41,392 nt of DNA, taken from assembly GCA_009379825.1 (NCBI GenBank), contig WHTA01000052.1, positions 1-41,392 of the forward strand, given 5' to 3'. This DNA comes from Streptosporangiales bacterium (GTDB taxonomy: Bacteria > Actinomycetota > Actinomycetes > Streptosporangiales > WHST01). Both the position numbers and the translations under genes were made by a program. The notes beneath the pieces are model-generated. The model searched no databases. It saw nothing but the letters and a program-made list of their open reading frames with translations, and was not told the origin of the DNA. Shown piece after piece: positions 25,916 through 34,738 of this stretch (the stretch's first letter is position 1; the number at the start of each line of letters is the position of its first letter).

Positions 25916-26692
25916 TCACTGCTCGTGTTGCCACTGCGGCTTGCGCTTCTCCAGGAACGCCTGCATGCCTTCCTTCGCGTCCGGGAGCTGGCTGGTGGCC
26001 GCCATCACCTGCACCGCGTGCTCGTACGCCTGCGGCTGGTCGAGGCCGAGCTGCGCGTAGAGCGTGCGCTTGCCGACCGCCTTGCTCCGTGCGCTGCCGC
26101 GGGTGACCCGGGTGAGCAGCTCGTGCACCGCGTCGTCGAGCTGGTCGTCTGGCACCACCGAGTTGACCAGCCCCCAGTCGAGCGCGGTCGCGGCGTCGAT
26201 GGTGTCGCCGCTGAGCGCCAGCTCCATGGCCCGCTTGCGGCCCACGTTGCGCCCGATCGCGACCATCGGGGTGTGGCAGAACCAGCCGCCCTTGCCGCCT
26301 GGTGCCGCGAAGCCGGCGGACTCCGCCGCCACCGCCAGGTCGCAGGTCGCGACCAGCTGGCAGCCCGCCGCGGTGGCGAGGCCGTGCACGCGCGCCACGA
26401 CCGGCTGTGGCACCGACTGGATCGCATTCATCAGGTCGGTGCACACGTCGAGCATGTCCCTGACGCCGTCCAGGTCGCCCGCCGCGACGTCGGCGAAGTC
26501 GTGCCCGGCGCTGAACACCGGGCCGTTGCCGGCGAGCACGATGCCGAGAGCGTCGGAGTCGGCGAGCTCTTCGAACGCGGCCCGCAGCTCACGCATGTGC
26601 GCGGTGGACAAGGCGTTCCTACGCTTCGGGATGTCCATGGTGATGGTGGCGAAATCGCCCGACCGGTCGACCAGCACGTACTCGTAACCCAT
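25916..26692 (-). CDS. Enoyl-CoA hydratase/isomerase family protein
   Basis: 258 residues. A crotonase fold: PKRRNALSTAHMRELRAAF, oxyanion-hole segments FSAGHDFADV and VHGLATAAGCQLVATCDLAVA. GGWFCHTPMVAIGRNVGRKRAMEL is closest to the ECHDC3-like branch. The catalytic Glu positions of true hydratases are not obvious, so the reaction cannot be set. ATG 26692; a frame to 26869 lacks support. It is convergent with the DUF3515 gene and is an insertion in the conserved ddl-DUF3515 order. Confidence 0.88.
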   Translation of the reverse strand: MGYEYVLVDRSGDFATITMDIPKRRNALSTAHMRELRAAFEELADSDALGIVLAGNGPVFSAGHDFADVAAGDLDGVRDMLDVCTDLMNAIQSVPQPVVARVHGLATAAGCQLVATCDLAVAAESAGFAAPGGKGGWFCHTPMVAIGRNVGRKRAMELALSGDTIDAATALDWGLVNSVVPDDQLDDAVHELLTRVTRGSARSKAVGKRTLYAQLGLDQPQAYEHAVQVMAATSQLPDAKEGMQAFLEKRKPQWQHEQ

Positions 26693-26804
26693 GGCGCCAG
26701 TCTCGCGCACTATGCCGGTCGGTGAAAGAGATCCTGCGACTCGGCCGGAACGTGACCGGACGCGGGTAACCTCGGCACTTCCACGACCGCACGGGGGTGA
26801 CGTG

Positions 26805-27815
26805 ATGACGAACCCTGGCACGCCCGATCCGTTGGTCACCGTGCTGTCCGGACTCGTCCGCGACGGCACCCTCTCCGACGCGCAGGCGCAACGCCTCGAC
26901 GCCGCGTTGCGCGCCGCCGGTGTGACTGCCGAGCGGCCACCGGCACGGCGCGACGGCGCGGTGTCGGCCGCGGAGGTGCTGACCTACCTCGGTGCCGCCC
27001 TCACCATCGGCGCGCTCGTGCTGGTCGTCGGCCTGTCCTGGTCGGAGCTCGGCCGCGCCGGGCAGATCGCCGTCTGCGCGTCGATCACCGCGGTGCTGCT
27101 CGGGCTCGCCGTGCTGGTGAGCAGGTGGCGTAGCTCCGTCTTCCTGATGCGCAGGCACACCGTGGCCTCGGTGCTCGCCAGCCTCGCGTCGATCGGCGCG
27201 GCGATCACCACCGACCTGGTCGCCGAGGTACTCGACGTCGTTACGGGCACGGACATCGCCGCCAGTGCCGTCGCCACGCTCGTCGGGGTCGGTACGTACG
27301 TCGCCTGGCGGGGCGCCCCCGCCGTGTGCGTCATGTTCGTCGGCGGCCTGTTCACCACCGTCAGCGCGCTCGACCTCGCGTTCGACGAGCAGGTCCTGCG
27401 GTACGAGCTGGTGATCTTCGGCTACGGCGCCGCGTGGGCCGCGGCCGGCCGGCTGCTGCGCAACCCGCACGTGCCCGGCGTGCTCGGCGGGCTGCTCGCG
27501 GTCGGCAGCGCCGAGATGTTGGCCACCGAGGCGCACGGCTGGCTGGGGCTCGTCCTCGGTGTGGTCGCGGTGGCCGGGATGTTCGTGCTGTTCCGGTTCA
27601 CCAGGCGCTGGTGGTACGCGGCGGTCGGCGTGCTCGGCGCCCTCCTGGTGCCGACCACGGCGGTCGCGCAGATCTGGGCCGACGGCCGGCTGGCGGCAGC
27701 GGTGCTGCTCGCGATCGGCGTGCTGCTCGTGGTGGCGGCGCTCCTGCTGGCCCGACGCACCCGCACCCACGAGGGCCGGCACGCGGGCGGCCACCACGCC
27801 GCGCCCGGGGTCTAG
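26805..27815 (+). CDS. Polytopic membrane protein, DUF2157-like
   Basis: 336 residues. A cytoplasmic N-terminal region (VLSGLVRDGTLSDAQAQRL, resembling the start of DUF2157/SHOCT-like proteins) is followed from about residue 55 by roughly nine membrane helices (VLTYLGAALTIGALVLVVGL onward) with short loops. The C-terminus is Arg/His-rich. No transport or catalytic motif is visible. The ATG 26805, or a GTG one codon earlier, follows GGGGGTG. Its stop overlaps the convergent ddl stop by 4 bp. Confidence 0.75.
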   Translation: MTNPGTPDPLVTVLSGLVRDGTLSDAQAQRLDAALRAAGVTAERPPARRDGAVSAAEVLTYLGAALTIGALVLVVGLSWSELGRAGQIAVCASITAVLLGLAVLVSRWRSSVFLMRRHTVASVLASLASIGAAITTDLVAEVLDVVTGTDIAASAVATLVGVGTYVAWRGAPAVCVMFVGGLFTTVSALDLAFDEQVLRYELVIFGYGAAWAAAGRLLRNPHVPGVLGGLLAVGSAEMLATEAHGWLGLVLGVVAVAGMFVLFRFTRRWWYAAVGVLGALLVPTTAVAQIWADGRLAAAVLLAIGVLLVVAALLLARRTRTHEGRHAGGHHAAPGV

Positions 27816-28930
27816 CGCAGACCCACCCGGCGTTGCGCCGCCAGCTGGATCAGGCGGTCCACCAGAGCCGGGTAGTCCAGGCCGTGGGCGGCCCACAGCT
27901 GCGGGAACATCGACATCGGGGTGAAGCCCGGCATCGTGTTCAGCTCGTTCACCAGCACCCGGCCGTCGGTGGTGTAGAAGAAGTCCACCCGGGCCAGGCC
28001 CTCGCACGACATGGCCTCGAACACCTGCACGGCCAGCTCCCGGGCGCGCTGCGCGACCGCGGCCGGCACGTCGGCGGGGATGTGCAGGTCGAGGTGCTCC
28101 TCGTCGAGGTACTTGGCCTCGAAGTCGTAGAACTCGTGGTCGCTGCCGTACCCGATCTCCCCCGGCGGGGTCGCCTCAGGCGGGTCGTCACCGAGGCCCT
28201 CGAGCACCGCACACTCGATCTCCCGGCCGTCGACCATCGCCTCGACGAGCACCTTCGGGTCGTGCTCGCGCGCGGTCTCGACCGCCTCGACGAGGCTGGC
28301 GACGTCGGTCGCCTTCGACACGCCCATGCTCGACCCGGCCCGTGCGGGCTTCACGAACACCGGGAAGCCGAGCTCCGCGACCTGCGCGAGCACCCGGTCG
28401 CGGTGCTGCCGCCAGTCCCGGTCGCGCACCACCACGTACGGACCCACCTCGATGCCGTGCCCCTGCAGCACGACCTTCGTGTAGTGCTTGTCCATCGACG
28501 CGGCGGACGCCAGCACCCCGGAACCGACGTACCTGATGCCGGCCATCTCGAACAGGCCCTGGATGGTGCCGTCCTCGCCGTACGGGCCGTGCAGCAGCGG
28601 CAGCACCACGTCGACGGCGCCCAGCTCACGCGGCACCTCGTCCTGCTCGACGACCACCAGCCCGCGGCTGGCCCCGTCCGAGGGCACCACCACCTCGGCG
28701 CCGGTCGGGTCGACCTCGGGCAGCTTGCCGTTCTCGATGGCGAGGCGTTCCGGCTCGGCCGAGCTCAGCACCCACCGGCCGTCGTGCGCGATGCCGATCG
28801 GCACGATCTCGTACTTCTCCGGGTCCATCGCCTGCATCACGCTGCCGGCGGTCGAGCACGAGATCGCGTGCTCGCTGCTGCGTCCGCCGAAGACGACGGC
28901 GACGCGGATCTTGTCGGGCTGCTCACTCAT
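27812..28930 (-). CDS. ddl: D-alanine--D-alanine ligase
   Basis: 372 residues. Makes the D-Ala-D-Ala end of peptidoglycan precursors. VAVVFGGRSSEHAISCSTAGSV at the N-terminus, LHGPYGEDGTIQGL, the ATP-grasp VKPARAGSSMGVSKA, and RVDFFYTTDGRVLVNELNTMPGFTPMSMFPQLW are complete. The omega loop reads EFYDFEAKYL with Tyr, as in D-Ala-D-Ala ligases; the Phe of D-lactate-type VanA enzymes is absent. It is divergent from the PLP enzyme gene (52 bp) and convergent with the membrane protein. Confidence 0.96.
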   Translation of the reverse strand: MSEQPDKIRVAVVFGGRSSEHAISCSTAGSVMQAMDPEKYEIVPIGIAHDGRWVLSSAEPERLAIENGKLPEVDPTGAEVVVPSDGASRGLVVVEQDEVPRELGAVDVVLPLLHGPYGEDGTIQGLFEMAGIRYVGSGVLASAASMDKHYTKVVLQGHGIEVGPYVVVRDRDWRQHRDRVLAQVAELGFPVFVKPARAGSSMGVSKATDVASLVEAVETAREHDPKVLVEAMVDGREIECAVLEGLGDDPPEATPPGEIGYGSDHEFYDFEAKYLDEEHLDLHIPADVPAAVAQRARELAVQVFEAMSCEGLARVDFFYTTDGRVLVNELNTMPGFTPMSMFPQLWAAHGLDYPALVDRLIQLAAQRRVGLR

Positions 28931-28982
28931 TCCGAGCGACCATACTCCTCATGACCGGACCGGCGCCTGTCAGCATGGGCGC

Positions 28983-30110
28983 ATGAACGATGCGTCCGCA
29001 CCTCGCCACACCGCGCCCGACACGATCGCCGTCACCGCAGGACGGCCACCGCACACCCCCGACGCCCCGCTTAACCCACCGCTCGTCCTCGCCGCCACCT
29101 ACGCCGCCGGCGGCGACCTGGAGTACGGCCGGTACGGCAACCCCGTCTGGCAGGCCTTCGAGGAGGTGCTCGGCGAGCTGGAAGGCGGCCGGGCGCTCGT
29201 CTTCGCGTCCGGCATGGCCGCGGCGAACGCCCTGCTCGACACCGTCCCCGACGGCGCCGCGATCGCCGCGCCAAGGCACGCCTATCTGGGCGTGCTCGCC
29301 CTGGTCGAGCAGGCACGGCAGCGCGGGCGGGTGGAGGCCCGCACGCTCGAGGTCGCCGATACCGACACCATCCGGGCAACCGCACCGAACGCCGCGATGG
29401 TCTGGCTGGAGTCGCCCACCAACCCGGCGCTCGAGGTCGCGGACCTCTCGGCCGCGTGCGCCGTCGCGCACGAGCACGGCGCGGTCGCCGTGGTGGACAA
29501 CACGTTCGCCACCCCGCTGCTCCAGCGGCCGCTCGACCTCGGCGCCGACGCCGTGCTGCACTCCGCGACGAAGTTCCTCGCCGGCCACAGCGACGTGCAG
29601 CTCGGCGCGATCGTGACCCGCAACGACGCGCTCTACGACCGGCTGGACGCGCACCGGCGTGCCGCCGGCGCCATCCCCGGCCCGTTCGAGACGTGGCTGG
29701 CGCTGCGTGGCATCCGCACGCTGCACCTGCGCGTCGAGCGGGCGCAGGAGAACGCCGGCGTGCTGGCGCAGCGGCTCGCCGGCCACCAGGCGGTGCAGCG
29801 GGTGCGCTACCCGGGCCTGCCGGACGACCCCGGCCACGCGCGCGCAACCGAGCAGATGGCCGGCTACGGCGCCATCGTCTGCATCGAGCTCGCGGACGCG
29901 GAGACCGCCGACGCCATGTGCAAGCACCTCAGGCTGTGGGTCAACTCCACCAGCCTCGGCGGCGTGGAGTCGACGCTGGAGCGGCGGCGGCGCTGGCCGG
30001 GCGAGCCGACGACCATCCCCGAGGGCCTGCTGCGGCTGTCCGTCGGCGTGGAGAACGTCGACGACCTGTGGGCCGACCTCGCCCAGGCCCTGGACGCGGT
30101 AGCGACCTGA
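28983..30110 (+). CDS. Cys/Met metabolism PLP-dependent enzyme, cystathionine gamma-lyase-like
   Basis: 375 residues. Fold-type I transsulfuration family: LVFASGMAAANALLD, WLESPTNPALEVADL, VVDNTFATPLLQRPLDLGADAVLHSATKFLAGHSD with the PLP lysine in SATKF, and LGGVESTLERRRRWPGE near the end. Conserved synteny with ddl in actinobacteria usually names it cystathionine gamma-lyase, but gamma-synthase or another thiol-lyase role cannot be excluded from sequence. ATG 28983, with a weak ribosome binding site. Confidence 0.88.
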   Translation: MNDASAPRHTAPDTIAVTAGRPPHTPDAPLNPPLVLAATYAAGGDLEYGRYGNPVWQAFEEVLGELEGGRALVFASGMAAANALLDTVPDGAAIAAPRHAYLGVLALVEQARQRGRVEARTLEVADTDTIRATAPNAAMVWLESPTNPALEVADLSAACAVAHEHGAVAVVDNTFATPLLQRPLDLGADAVLHSATKFLAGHSDVQLGAIVTRNDALYDRLDAHRRAAGAIPGPFETWLALRGIRTLHLRVERAQENAGVLAQRLAGHQAVQRVRYPGLPDDPGHARATEQMAGYGAIVCIELADAETADAMCKHLRLWVNSTSLGGVESTLERRRRWPGEPTTIPEGLLRLSVGVENVDDLWADLAQALDAVAT

Positions 30111-30113
30111 CGG

Positions 30114-31370
30114 TCAGGAGTACGCGAACTGCTCGAAGTGGCGTTCGACCACGTTCACCGCGTGCGAGAGACCGTCCTCGGCACGCAGCCGCCGGCCCAC
30201 GCGTGCCGCGTTGGCGGCGATCCCCGGGTCGGACGTCGCCTGCCGGATCGCCGCGGTGAGCTTCGCCGCGGACAGCCCACGGATCGGTTTCGTCCCCGCG
30301 CCGAGCTCCACCACCCGGCGGGCCCAGAACGGCTGGTCGCCGAAGAACGGCACGATCACGCTCGGCACGCCTGCGCGCAGCGTCGCCGCGGTGGTGCCCG
30401 CGCCGCCGTGGTGCACGACGGCCGCCGCCCTGGGCAGCAGCCAGTGGTACGGGATCTCCGGCACGTAGCAGATCCGGTCGTCGTCCAGCTCGGCGCGGTC
30501 GAAGCCGCCGACGAGCACGCCCCGCCTGCCGCTGCGCGCGAGCGCCTCGCTCGCCACCCGCGCCAGCCGGGTCGGGTCCCAGGACGCCATGCTGCCGAAC
30601 GTGATCACGACCGGCGGTTCGCCCGCGTCGAGGAACCGCACCAGGTCCGCCGGCGGCGACCAGCTCGGCGCCGGCTCGTTGAACCAGTAGCCGGCCATGT
30701 GCAACCACGGACCCCAGTCCGGCGGCCGCGGCACGACCGACTCGCTGAACCCGTACAACACGGACTGGCGCCGCTTGTGCGCGTAGCCGAGCGGGGTGTT
30801 CCAGCGCAGCGGTAGCTGCCCGAACGTGTGCCTGATCCGGTTGCCCTGCCGCTGGAACGGTCGCCAGGCCAGCTGTTCGAGCAACACGTGGGTGAGCCGG
30901 TTGTACGGCCCGCCGAGCAGCGGTGCCTCGGGGAACCCGACCGCGGGGAACGCGCTCGTGCGGTTCTTCGGCCACAGCGACACCAGCATGCTCGGCACCC
31001 CGAGCTGCTCCGTGACGTCGCCCACGTTCACCAGCGGCGTGAAGAGCAGCGCCTCGGCGTCGTCGACCGCGTTGCACAGATCGTTCGCCAGCCCCTCGGC
31101 GACGGGTTCGAGCAGCCGGCGCAGCCGGATCGCCTGCGCACCCACACCGCCGGCACCGCTGATCATCTTGCGACCCTCGGAGTCGCTCAGCACCTCGCGC
31201 GCGGACGGCCCGACGCGCACGAAGTCGAGCCCGGCGCCCTCCACCATGCCGGCGAAGTCGGGCGCCGTGCCGATCCGCACCCGATGGCCGGCGCGGTCGA
31301 GCGCGCCGGCAAGTGCGACCAGCGGCTCGACGTCGCCTCGGGAGCCGATCGCGACAACCGTTATCCGCAT
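30114..31370 (-). CDS. GT1-type (UGT-like) glycosyltransferase
   Basis: 418 residues, soluble, GT-B fold. The N-terminal RITVVAIGSRGDVEPLVALAGAL and the C-terminal nucleotide-sugar motif VHHGGAGTTAATLRAGVPSVIVP followed by FFGDQPFWARRV are those of sterol 3-beta-glucosyltransferases and antibiotic GtfA/B/E enzymes. VITFGSMASWDP precedes the donor domain. The acceptor is unknown; with no polyketide or peptide synthase near, a lipid, terpenoid or detoxification role is plausible. It diverges from a polytopic GT-C-like protein by about 135 bp. Confidence 0.9.
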   Translation of the reverse strand: MRITVVAIGSRGDVEPLVALAGALDRAGHRVRIGTAPDFAGMVEGAGLDFVRVGPSAREVLSDSEGRKMISGAGGVGAQAIRLRRLLEPVAEGLANDLCNAVDDAEALLFTPLVNVGDVTEQLGVPSMLVSLWPKNRTSAFPAVGFPEAPLLGGPYNRLTHVLLEQLAWRPFQRQGNRIRHTFGQLPLRWNTPLGYAHKRRQSVLYGFSESVVPRPPDWGPWLHMAGYWFNEPAPSWSPPADLVRFLDAGEPPVVITFGSMASWDPTRLARVASEALARSGRRGVLVGGFDRAELDDDRICYVPEIPYHWLLPRAAAVVHHGGAGTTAATLRAGVPSVIVPFFGDQPFWARRVVELGAGTKPIRGLSAAKLTAAIRQATSDPGIAANAARVGRRLRAEDGLSHAVNVVERHFEQFAYS

Positions 31371-31505
31371 CGCGGTGTGTCACCTCACCGTGGTGCCGTA
31401 GTTTGCGCGTCGGGGCAGCGACGGTATTTTCGTCGGGATGCACCGTGACACCGTCGCACTTTCCAGCGTACCGGCGGCCAGTAAGCGATCTGGGCGACAG
31501 CAGGT

Positions 31506-32912
31506 ATGCAAACGGTAAAGTGGCGGCACTGCTTTTCGGTGTCGGTGGCGTTCACCCGTCGGCACTGGATCTTCCTCGCCGTCGCCCTTGGCGGCAGCGT
31601 GCTCCGCGTCCTCGTGCAGGTCGCATACGAGCCGGCCATCCTGTACATCGACTCGTTCAGCTACCTGGCCACCGCCGCGGACAGTGACCCGGACCCGAGC
31701 CGGGCCAGGCCGATCGGCTACAGCGCGCTCCTGCTTGGCTGGCTGCTGCCACTGCGTGACTTGTCTCTCATCACCACGGTGCAGCACCTACTCGGCGTAG
31801 CCATGGGAGCACTGATCTACGCGCTGCTCCTCCGCCGGCAGGCGCCGCGGTGGCTGGCGACACTGGCGGCGGCACCGATCCTGCTCGACGGCTACCAGCT
31901 GCAGATCGAGCAGAACATCATGACCGACACGCTGTTCCAGGCGCTGGTCCTGGCCGCGTTCGCCACCTTGCTGTGGCGGCGGGAGCCGCACCCCACCGCC
32001 GCGGCGGCGGTCGGCCTGCTGCTCGGCCTCGCGGTGACCGTCCGGCCGGTCGGGCTGCTGCTCATCGGCGTGGTGCTCGGTTACGCGCTGCTGGTGGGCC
32101 AGGACCTCCGGCGCCGACTGACCACGGCCGGCGCGGTGGTGGCCACGTTCGCGCTGCCGTTGGTGGTGTACGGCGCCTGGTACCTGACCGCCGCCGGCGG
32201 CCCGGAGCCGAACCCGTACCAGGGCAAAGTGCTGTACGGACGGGTGGCGCCGTTCGCCGACTGCACCCAGCTGGCCGGCGAACCGCGCCGGATCCGGGAG
32301 CTGTGCCCGAGCGAGCCACCCGAGCACCGGCGCGGGGAGGACCACTACATCCACGCCGACTCGTCACCGGCGAACCAGACGGGCCTGACGGGCGCGGCGG
32401 CGAACGCCGCGCTGCGGACGTTCGCGCGTACGGTGATCGTGAACCAACCCGTCGCGTTCGCTCAGGCGGTCACGGTCGACTTCGCCAAGGGCTTCGCCCC
32501 GGTACGCACGACCGCGCCAGGCGACGTACCGCTGGAACGCTGGCGGTTCCAGCTCAGGTACCCGGTGTACGCGCAGGGCAACCCGTACCACGCGGCCGCG
32601 CACTACGACAGCGAGCAGCCGCGGGTGAACACTGCCCTCGGCGGCTTCCTCCGCGACTACCAGGCCGTGATGTACACCAGGGGCCCACTGCTCGCGGTGG
32701 CGGCCGGCTGCGGGCTGCTCGCAGGCCTCGTCCGCCGCCGCGCCGTACGCAGTCCGGCCGCGCTGGCAGTGACCGTGGCCGGGCTCGGGCTGATCCTCAC
32801 GCCCGCATTCGTCGAGTTCTCCTGGCGCTACCAGCTGCCCGCGATCGTCCTGCTGCCGTTGGGCGGCGCGCTCGGCGTCACCTCGTGGCTGACCGCCAGG
32901 AGGCAGCGCTGA
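31506..32912 (+). CDS. Polytopic glycosyltransferase-like membrane protein (GT-C type)
   Basis: 468 residues with about 10-11 predicted membrane helices. After TM1 (HWIFLAVALGGSVLRVLVQVAY) comes ILYIDSFSYLATAADSDPDPSRARPIGYSALL, matching the first periplasmic loop with catalytic Asp of GT39/ArnT-like enzymes that use polyprenyl-phosphate sugars. A larger extracytoplasmic domain lies at about 235-385 before the last helices. The exact donor is unknown. Start ATG 31506 is uncertain, since the ribosome binding site is poor; later GTGs exist. It ends 3 bp from the gpsA stop, convergent. Confidence 0.75.
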   Translation: MQTVKWRHCFSVSVAFTRRHWIFLAVALGGSVLRVLVQVAYEPAILYIDSFSYLATAADSDPDPSRARPIGYSALLLGWLLPLRDLSLITTVQHLLGVAMGALIYALLLRRQAPRWLATLAAAPILLDGYQLQIEQNIMTDTLFQALVLAAFATLLWRREPHPTAAAAVGLLLGLAVTVRPVGLLLIGVVLGYALLVGQDLRRRLTTAGAVVATFALPLVVYGAWYLTAAGGPEPNPYQGKVLYGRVAPFADCTQLAGEPRRIRELCPSEPPEHRRGEDHYIHADSSPANQTGLTGAAANAALRTFARTVIVNQPVAFAQAVTVDFAKGFAPVRTTAPGDVPLERWRFQLRYPVYAQGNPYHAAAHYDSEQPRVNTALGGFLRDYQAVMYTRGPLLAVAAGCGLLAGLVRRRAVRSPAALAVTVAGLGLILTPAFVEFSWRYQLPAIVLLPLGGALGVTSWLTARRQR

Positions 32913-32915
32913 CGG

Positions 32916-33920
32916 TCAGCCGTACCACTCCGGCTTTGCGCTGCGGCCCATCAGGTTGCGCACGGCGTCCGGCGGGTCCACGTCGCCGTGTACGACGTCG
33001 ACGACGGTCTGGGTGATCGGCATCTCCACGCCGCTGCGGGTCGCCAGCTCGAGCACCGACTGGCACGACTTCACGCCCTCGGCCACCTCGCGGGTGTCGG
33101 CGAGCACCTCGGCCAGCGACTCGCCCCTGCCGAGCCGTTCTCCGAACGTGCGGTTGCGCGACAGCGGTGAGCCACAGGTTGCGACCAGGTCGCCGAGGCC
33201 GGCCAGGCCGGCGAACGTCTGGATGTCCGCGCCGAGCGCGACGCCGAGCCGGACGTTCTCGGCGAGCCCGCGGGTGGTGAGCATCGACGTGGTGTTGTCC
33301 CCGAACCCCATTCCGATGGAGATGCCGACGGCAAGCGCGATGACGTTCTTCGTCGCGCCGCACAGCTCGGCGCCCACCACGTCGGTGCCGGTGTACGCGC
33401 GGAAGTACCCGGTGTGGCAGGCGTCCTGCACCCGTTGCGCGGTCGCGGCGGCCGAGCTCGCGACGACCGTCGCGGCGGGCTGCCGCGCGGCGATCTCCTT
33501 CGCCAGGTTGGGTCCGCTGACGATGACCACCTGGTCGGCCGCGGCACCGGTCATCTCGCCGATGACCTCGCTCATCCGCTTGCACGAGCCCAGCTCGATA
33601 CCCTTCATCAGGCTCACGAGCACGGCACCGGGGTCGAGCACCGCCGCCCACTTCGTCAGGTTCTCGCGGAAGCTCTGCGACGGCACCGCGAAGACCACGA
33701 TCTCCGCCCCTTCGGACGCCTCGGCGACGTCGGTCGTCGCGTAGAGGCTCTCCGGCAGCCGCCGCCCTGGCAGGTGTGCGGGGTTCTCCCTGGTGGCGTT
33801 GATCGCTTCCACGATCTCGGCCCTGCGGCCCCACAGCCGTACGTCGCCACCGGCGTCACAGAGCACCTGCGCGAACGTCGTCCCCCACGAACCACTACCG
33901 AACACCGCGATCCGCGTCAC
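32916..33920 (-). CDS. gpsA: Glycerol-3-phosphate dehydrogenase [NAD(P)+]
   Basis: 334 residues. Reduces dihydroxyacetone phosphate to sn-glycerol-3-phosphate for phospholipid synthesis. Rossmann motif FGSGSWGTTFAQ at residues 7-18, SLMKGIELG, SGPNLAKEIA, catalytic Lys in CGATKNVIALAVGI and GLAGLGDLVATCGSPLSRNR are intact. The GTG start 33920 overlaps the plsC stop in a GTGA, and GGGAAG lies 7 bases upstream. The gpsA-plsC pairing joins consecutive steps of phospholipid synthesis. Confidence 0.97.
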   Translation of the reverse strand: MTRIAVFGSGSWGTTFAQVLCDAGGDVRLWGRRAEIVEAINATRENPAHLPGRRLPESLYATTDVAEASEGAEIVVFAVPSQSFRENLTKWAAVLDPGAVLVSLMKGIELGSCKRMSEVIGEMTGAAADQVVIVSGPNLAKEIAARQPAATVVASSAAATAQRVQDACHTGYFRAYTGTDVVGAELCGATKNVIALAVGISIGMGFGDNTTSMLTTRGLAENVRLGVALGADIQTFAGLAGLGDLVATCGSPLSRNRTFGERLGRGESLAEVLADTREVAEGVKSCQSVLELATRSGVEMPITQTVVDVVHGDVDPPDAVRNLMGRSAKPEWYG

Positions 33921-34639
33921 TGCCCAGCTTCCCTTCGTCCTCCGTCGTGCAGCACGGCAGGCGGCCGCTCGCCGCGCAGCTCGCCCACCAGGTCGGCGAT
34001 CCGCCGCATCACGACTTCGGTGGCCTCCGTCATGGCCGCCGGGTCGGCGCTCCTGCCGCGGTACGCGGTCAGGTCCAGCGGCTCCCCCGCGAGCACCCGC
34101 ACCCGCTTCGGCGGGAACGGACGCGGCGCGCGGTGGTACGGCAGCATCGCCTGTGCGCCCCAGTTGGCGAGCGGCACCAGCGGAACGTCCGCCTCGAGCG
34201 CGATCCGTACGGCACCGCTCTTCCCCGCCATCGGCCACAGGTCGGGATCCGCGGTGATGGTGGCCTCGGGGTACACCACGACGCAGGCGCCGGCGCGTGC
34301 GGCGTCGATCGCCGCCCGGAGTGCCTCCACCGAACGGCGGGAGTTCCGGTACACGGGGATCTGGCCCAGCCGGCGCAGCAGCCAGCCGATCACCGGCGCC
34401 TTGAACACACCGTCCTTGGCGAGGAAGCAAGGGAAGCGCCCGGCGCCGTAGAGGTAGTGGGCGATCACCACGGGGTCCGCCTCGGACAGGTGGTTGCAGG
34501 CGATCACGACGCCGCCCGTGGACGGGATGTGCTCGTGCCCCAACCACACCCGGCGCGTCAGAGCGCTCGACGGCGGCACGACGACGGCCGCGGCGAACCG
34601 CCGCAACGGGCCGCGATGTTCTGCACTGGACACCGGCAC
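33917..34639 (-). CDS. plsC: 1-acylglycerol-3-phosphate O-acyltransferase family protein
   Basis: 240 residues. Acylates lysophosphatidate to phosphatidate. The HX4D catalytic motif is NHLSEAD, preceded by GGVVIAC. The second motif region VYRNSRRSVEALRAAI is normal. The third motif reads YPEATITADPDLWPM, with Ala where PEG(T/L) is usual. The start is GTG 34639 (AGGA 6 bases before), since upstream frame lacks homology; a GTG two codons later is possible. It overlaps gpsA by 4 bp and diverges from fbiD by about 100 bp. Confidence 0.9.
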   Translation of the reverse strand: MPVSSAEHRGPLRRFAAAVVVPPSSALTRRVWLGHEHIPSTGGVVIACNHLSEADPVVIAHYLYGAGRFPCFLAKDGVFKAPVIGWLLRRLGQIPVYRNSRRSVEALRAAIDAARAGACVVVYPEATITADPDLWPMAGKSGAVRIALEADVPLVPLANWGAQAMLPYHRAPRPFPPKRVRVLAGEPLDLTAYRGRSADPAAMTEATEVVMRRIADLVGELRGERPPAVLHDGGRREAGQ

Positions 34640-34738
34640 AGTCTGTCCTGCGTCTTCCGTCGTGTCGAGCAGCCCATCAGCCGGCAGCCGGTTGTGGGCA
34701 TACTGGCCAACGAAGACACTGGACGAGAGGATCAGCTC

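Noticed and set aside
27812-28930. Vancomycin-resistance-type D-Ala-D-Lac ligase
   Set aside because: The omega loop keeps Tyr in EFYDFEAKYL, and no vanH/vanX neighbours exist; it is an ordinary Ddl.
28488-28982. N-terminal extension of the PLP enzyme back into ddl
   Set aside because: It lies wholly antisense to ddl, and family homology begins near ATG 28983.
30114-31370. Part of an antibiotic biosynthetic cluster because of GtfE-like similarity
   Set aside because: No polyketide, peptide synthase, sugar-biosynthesis or resistance genes are adjacent.
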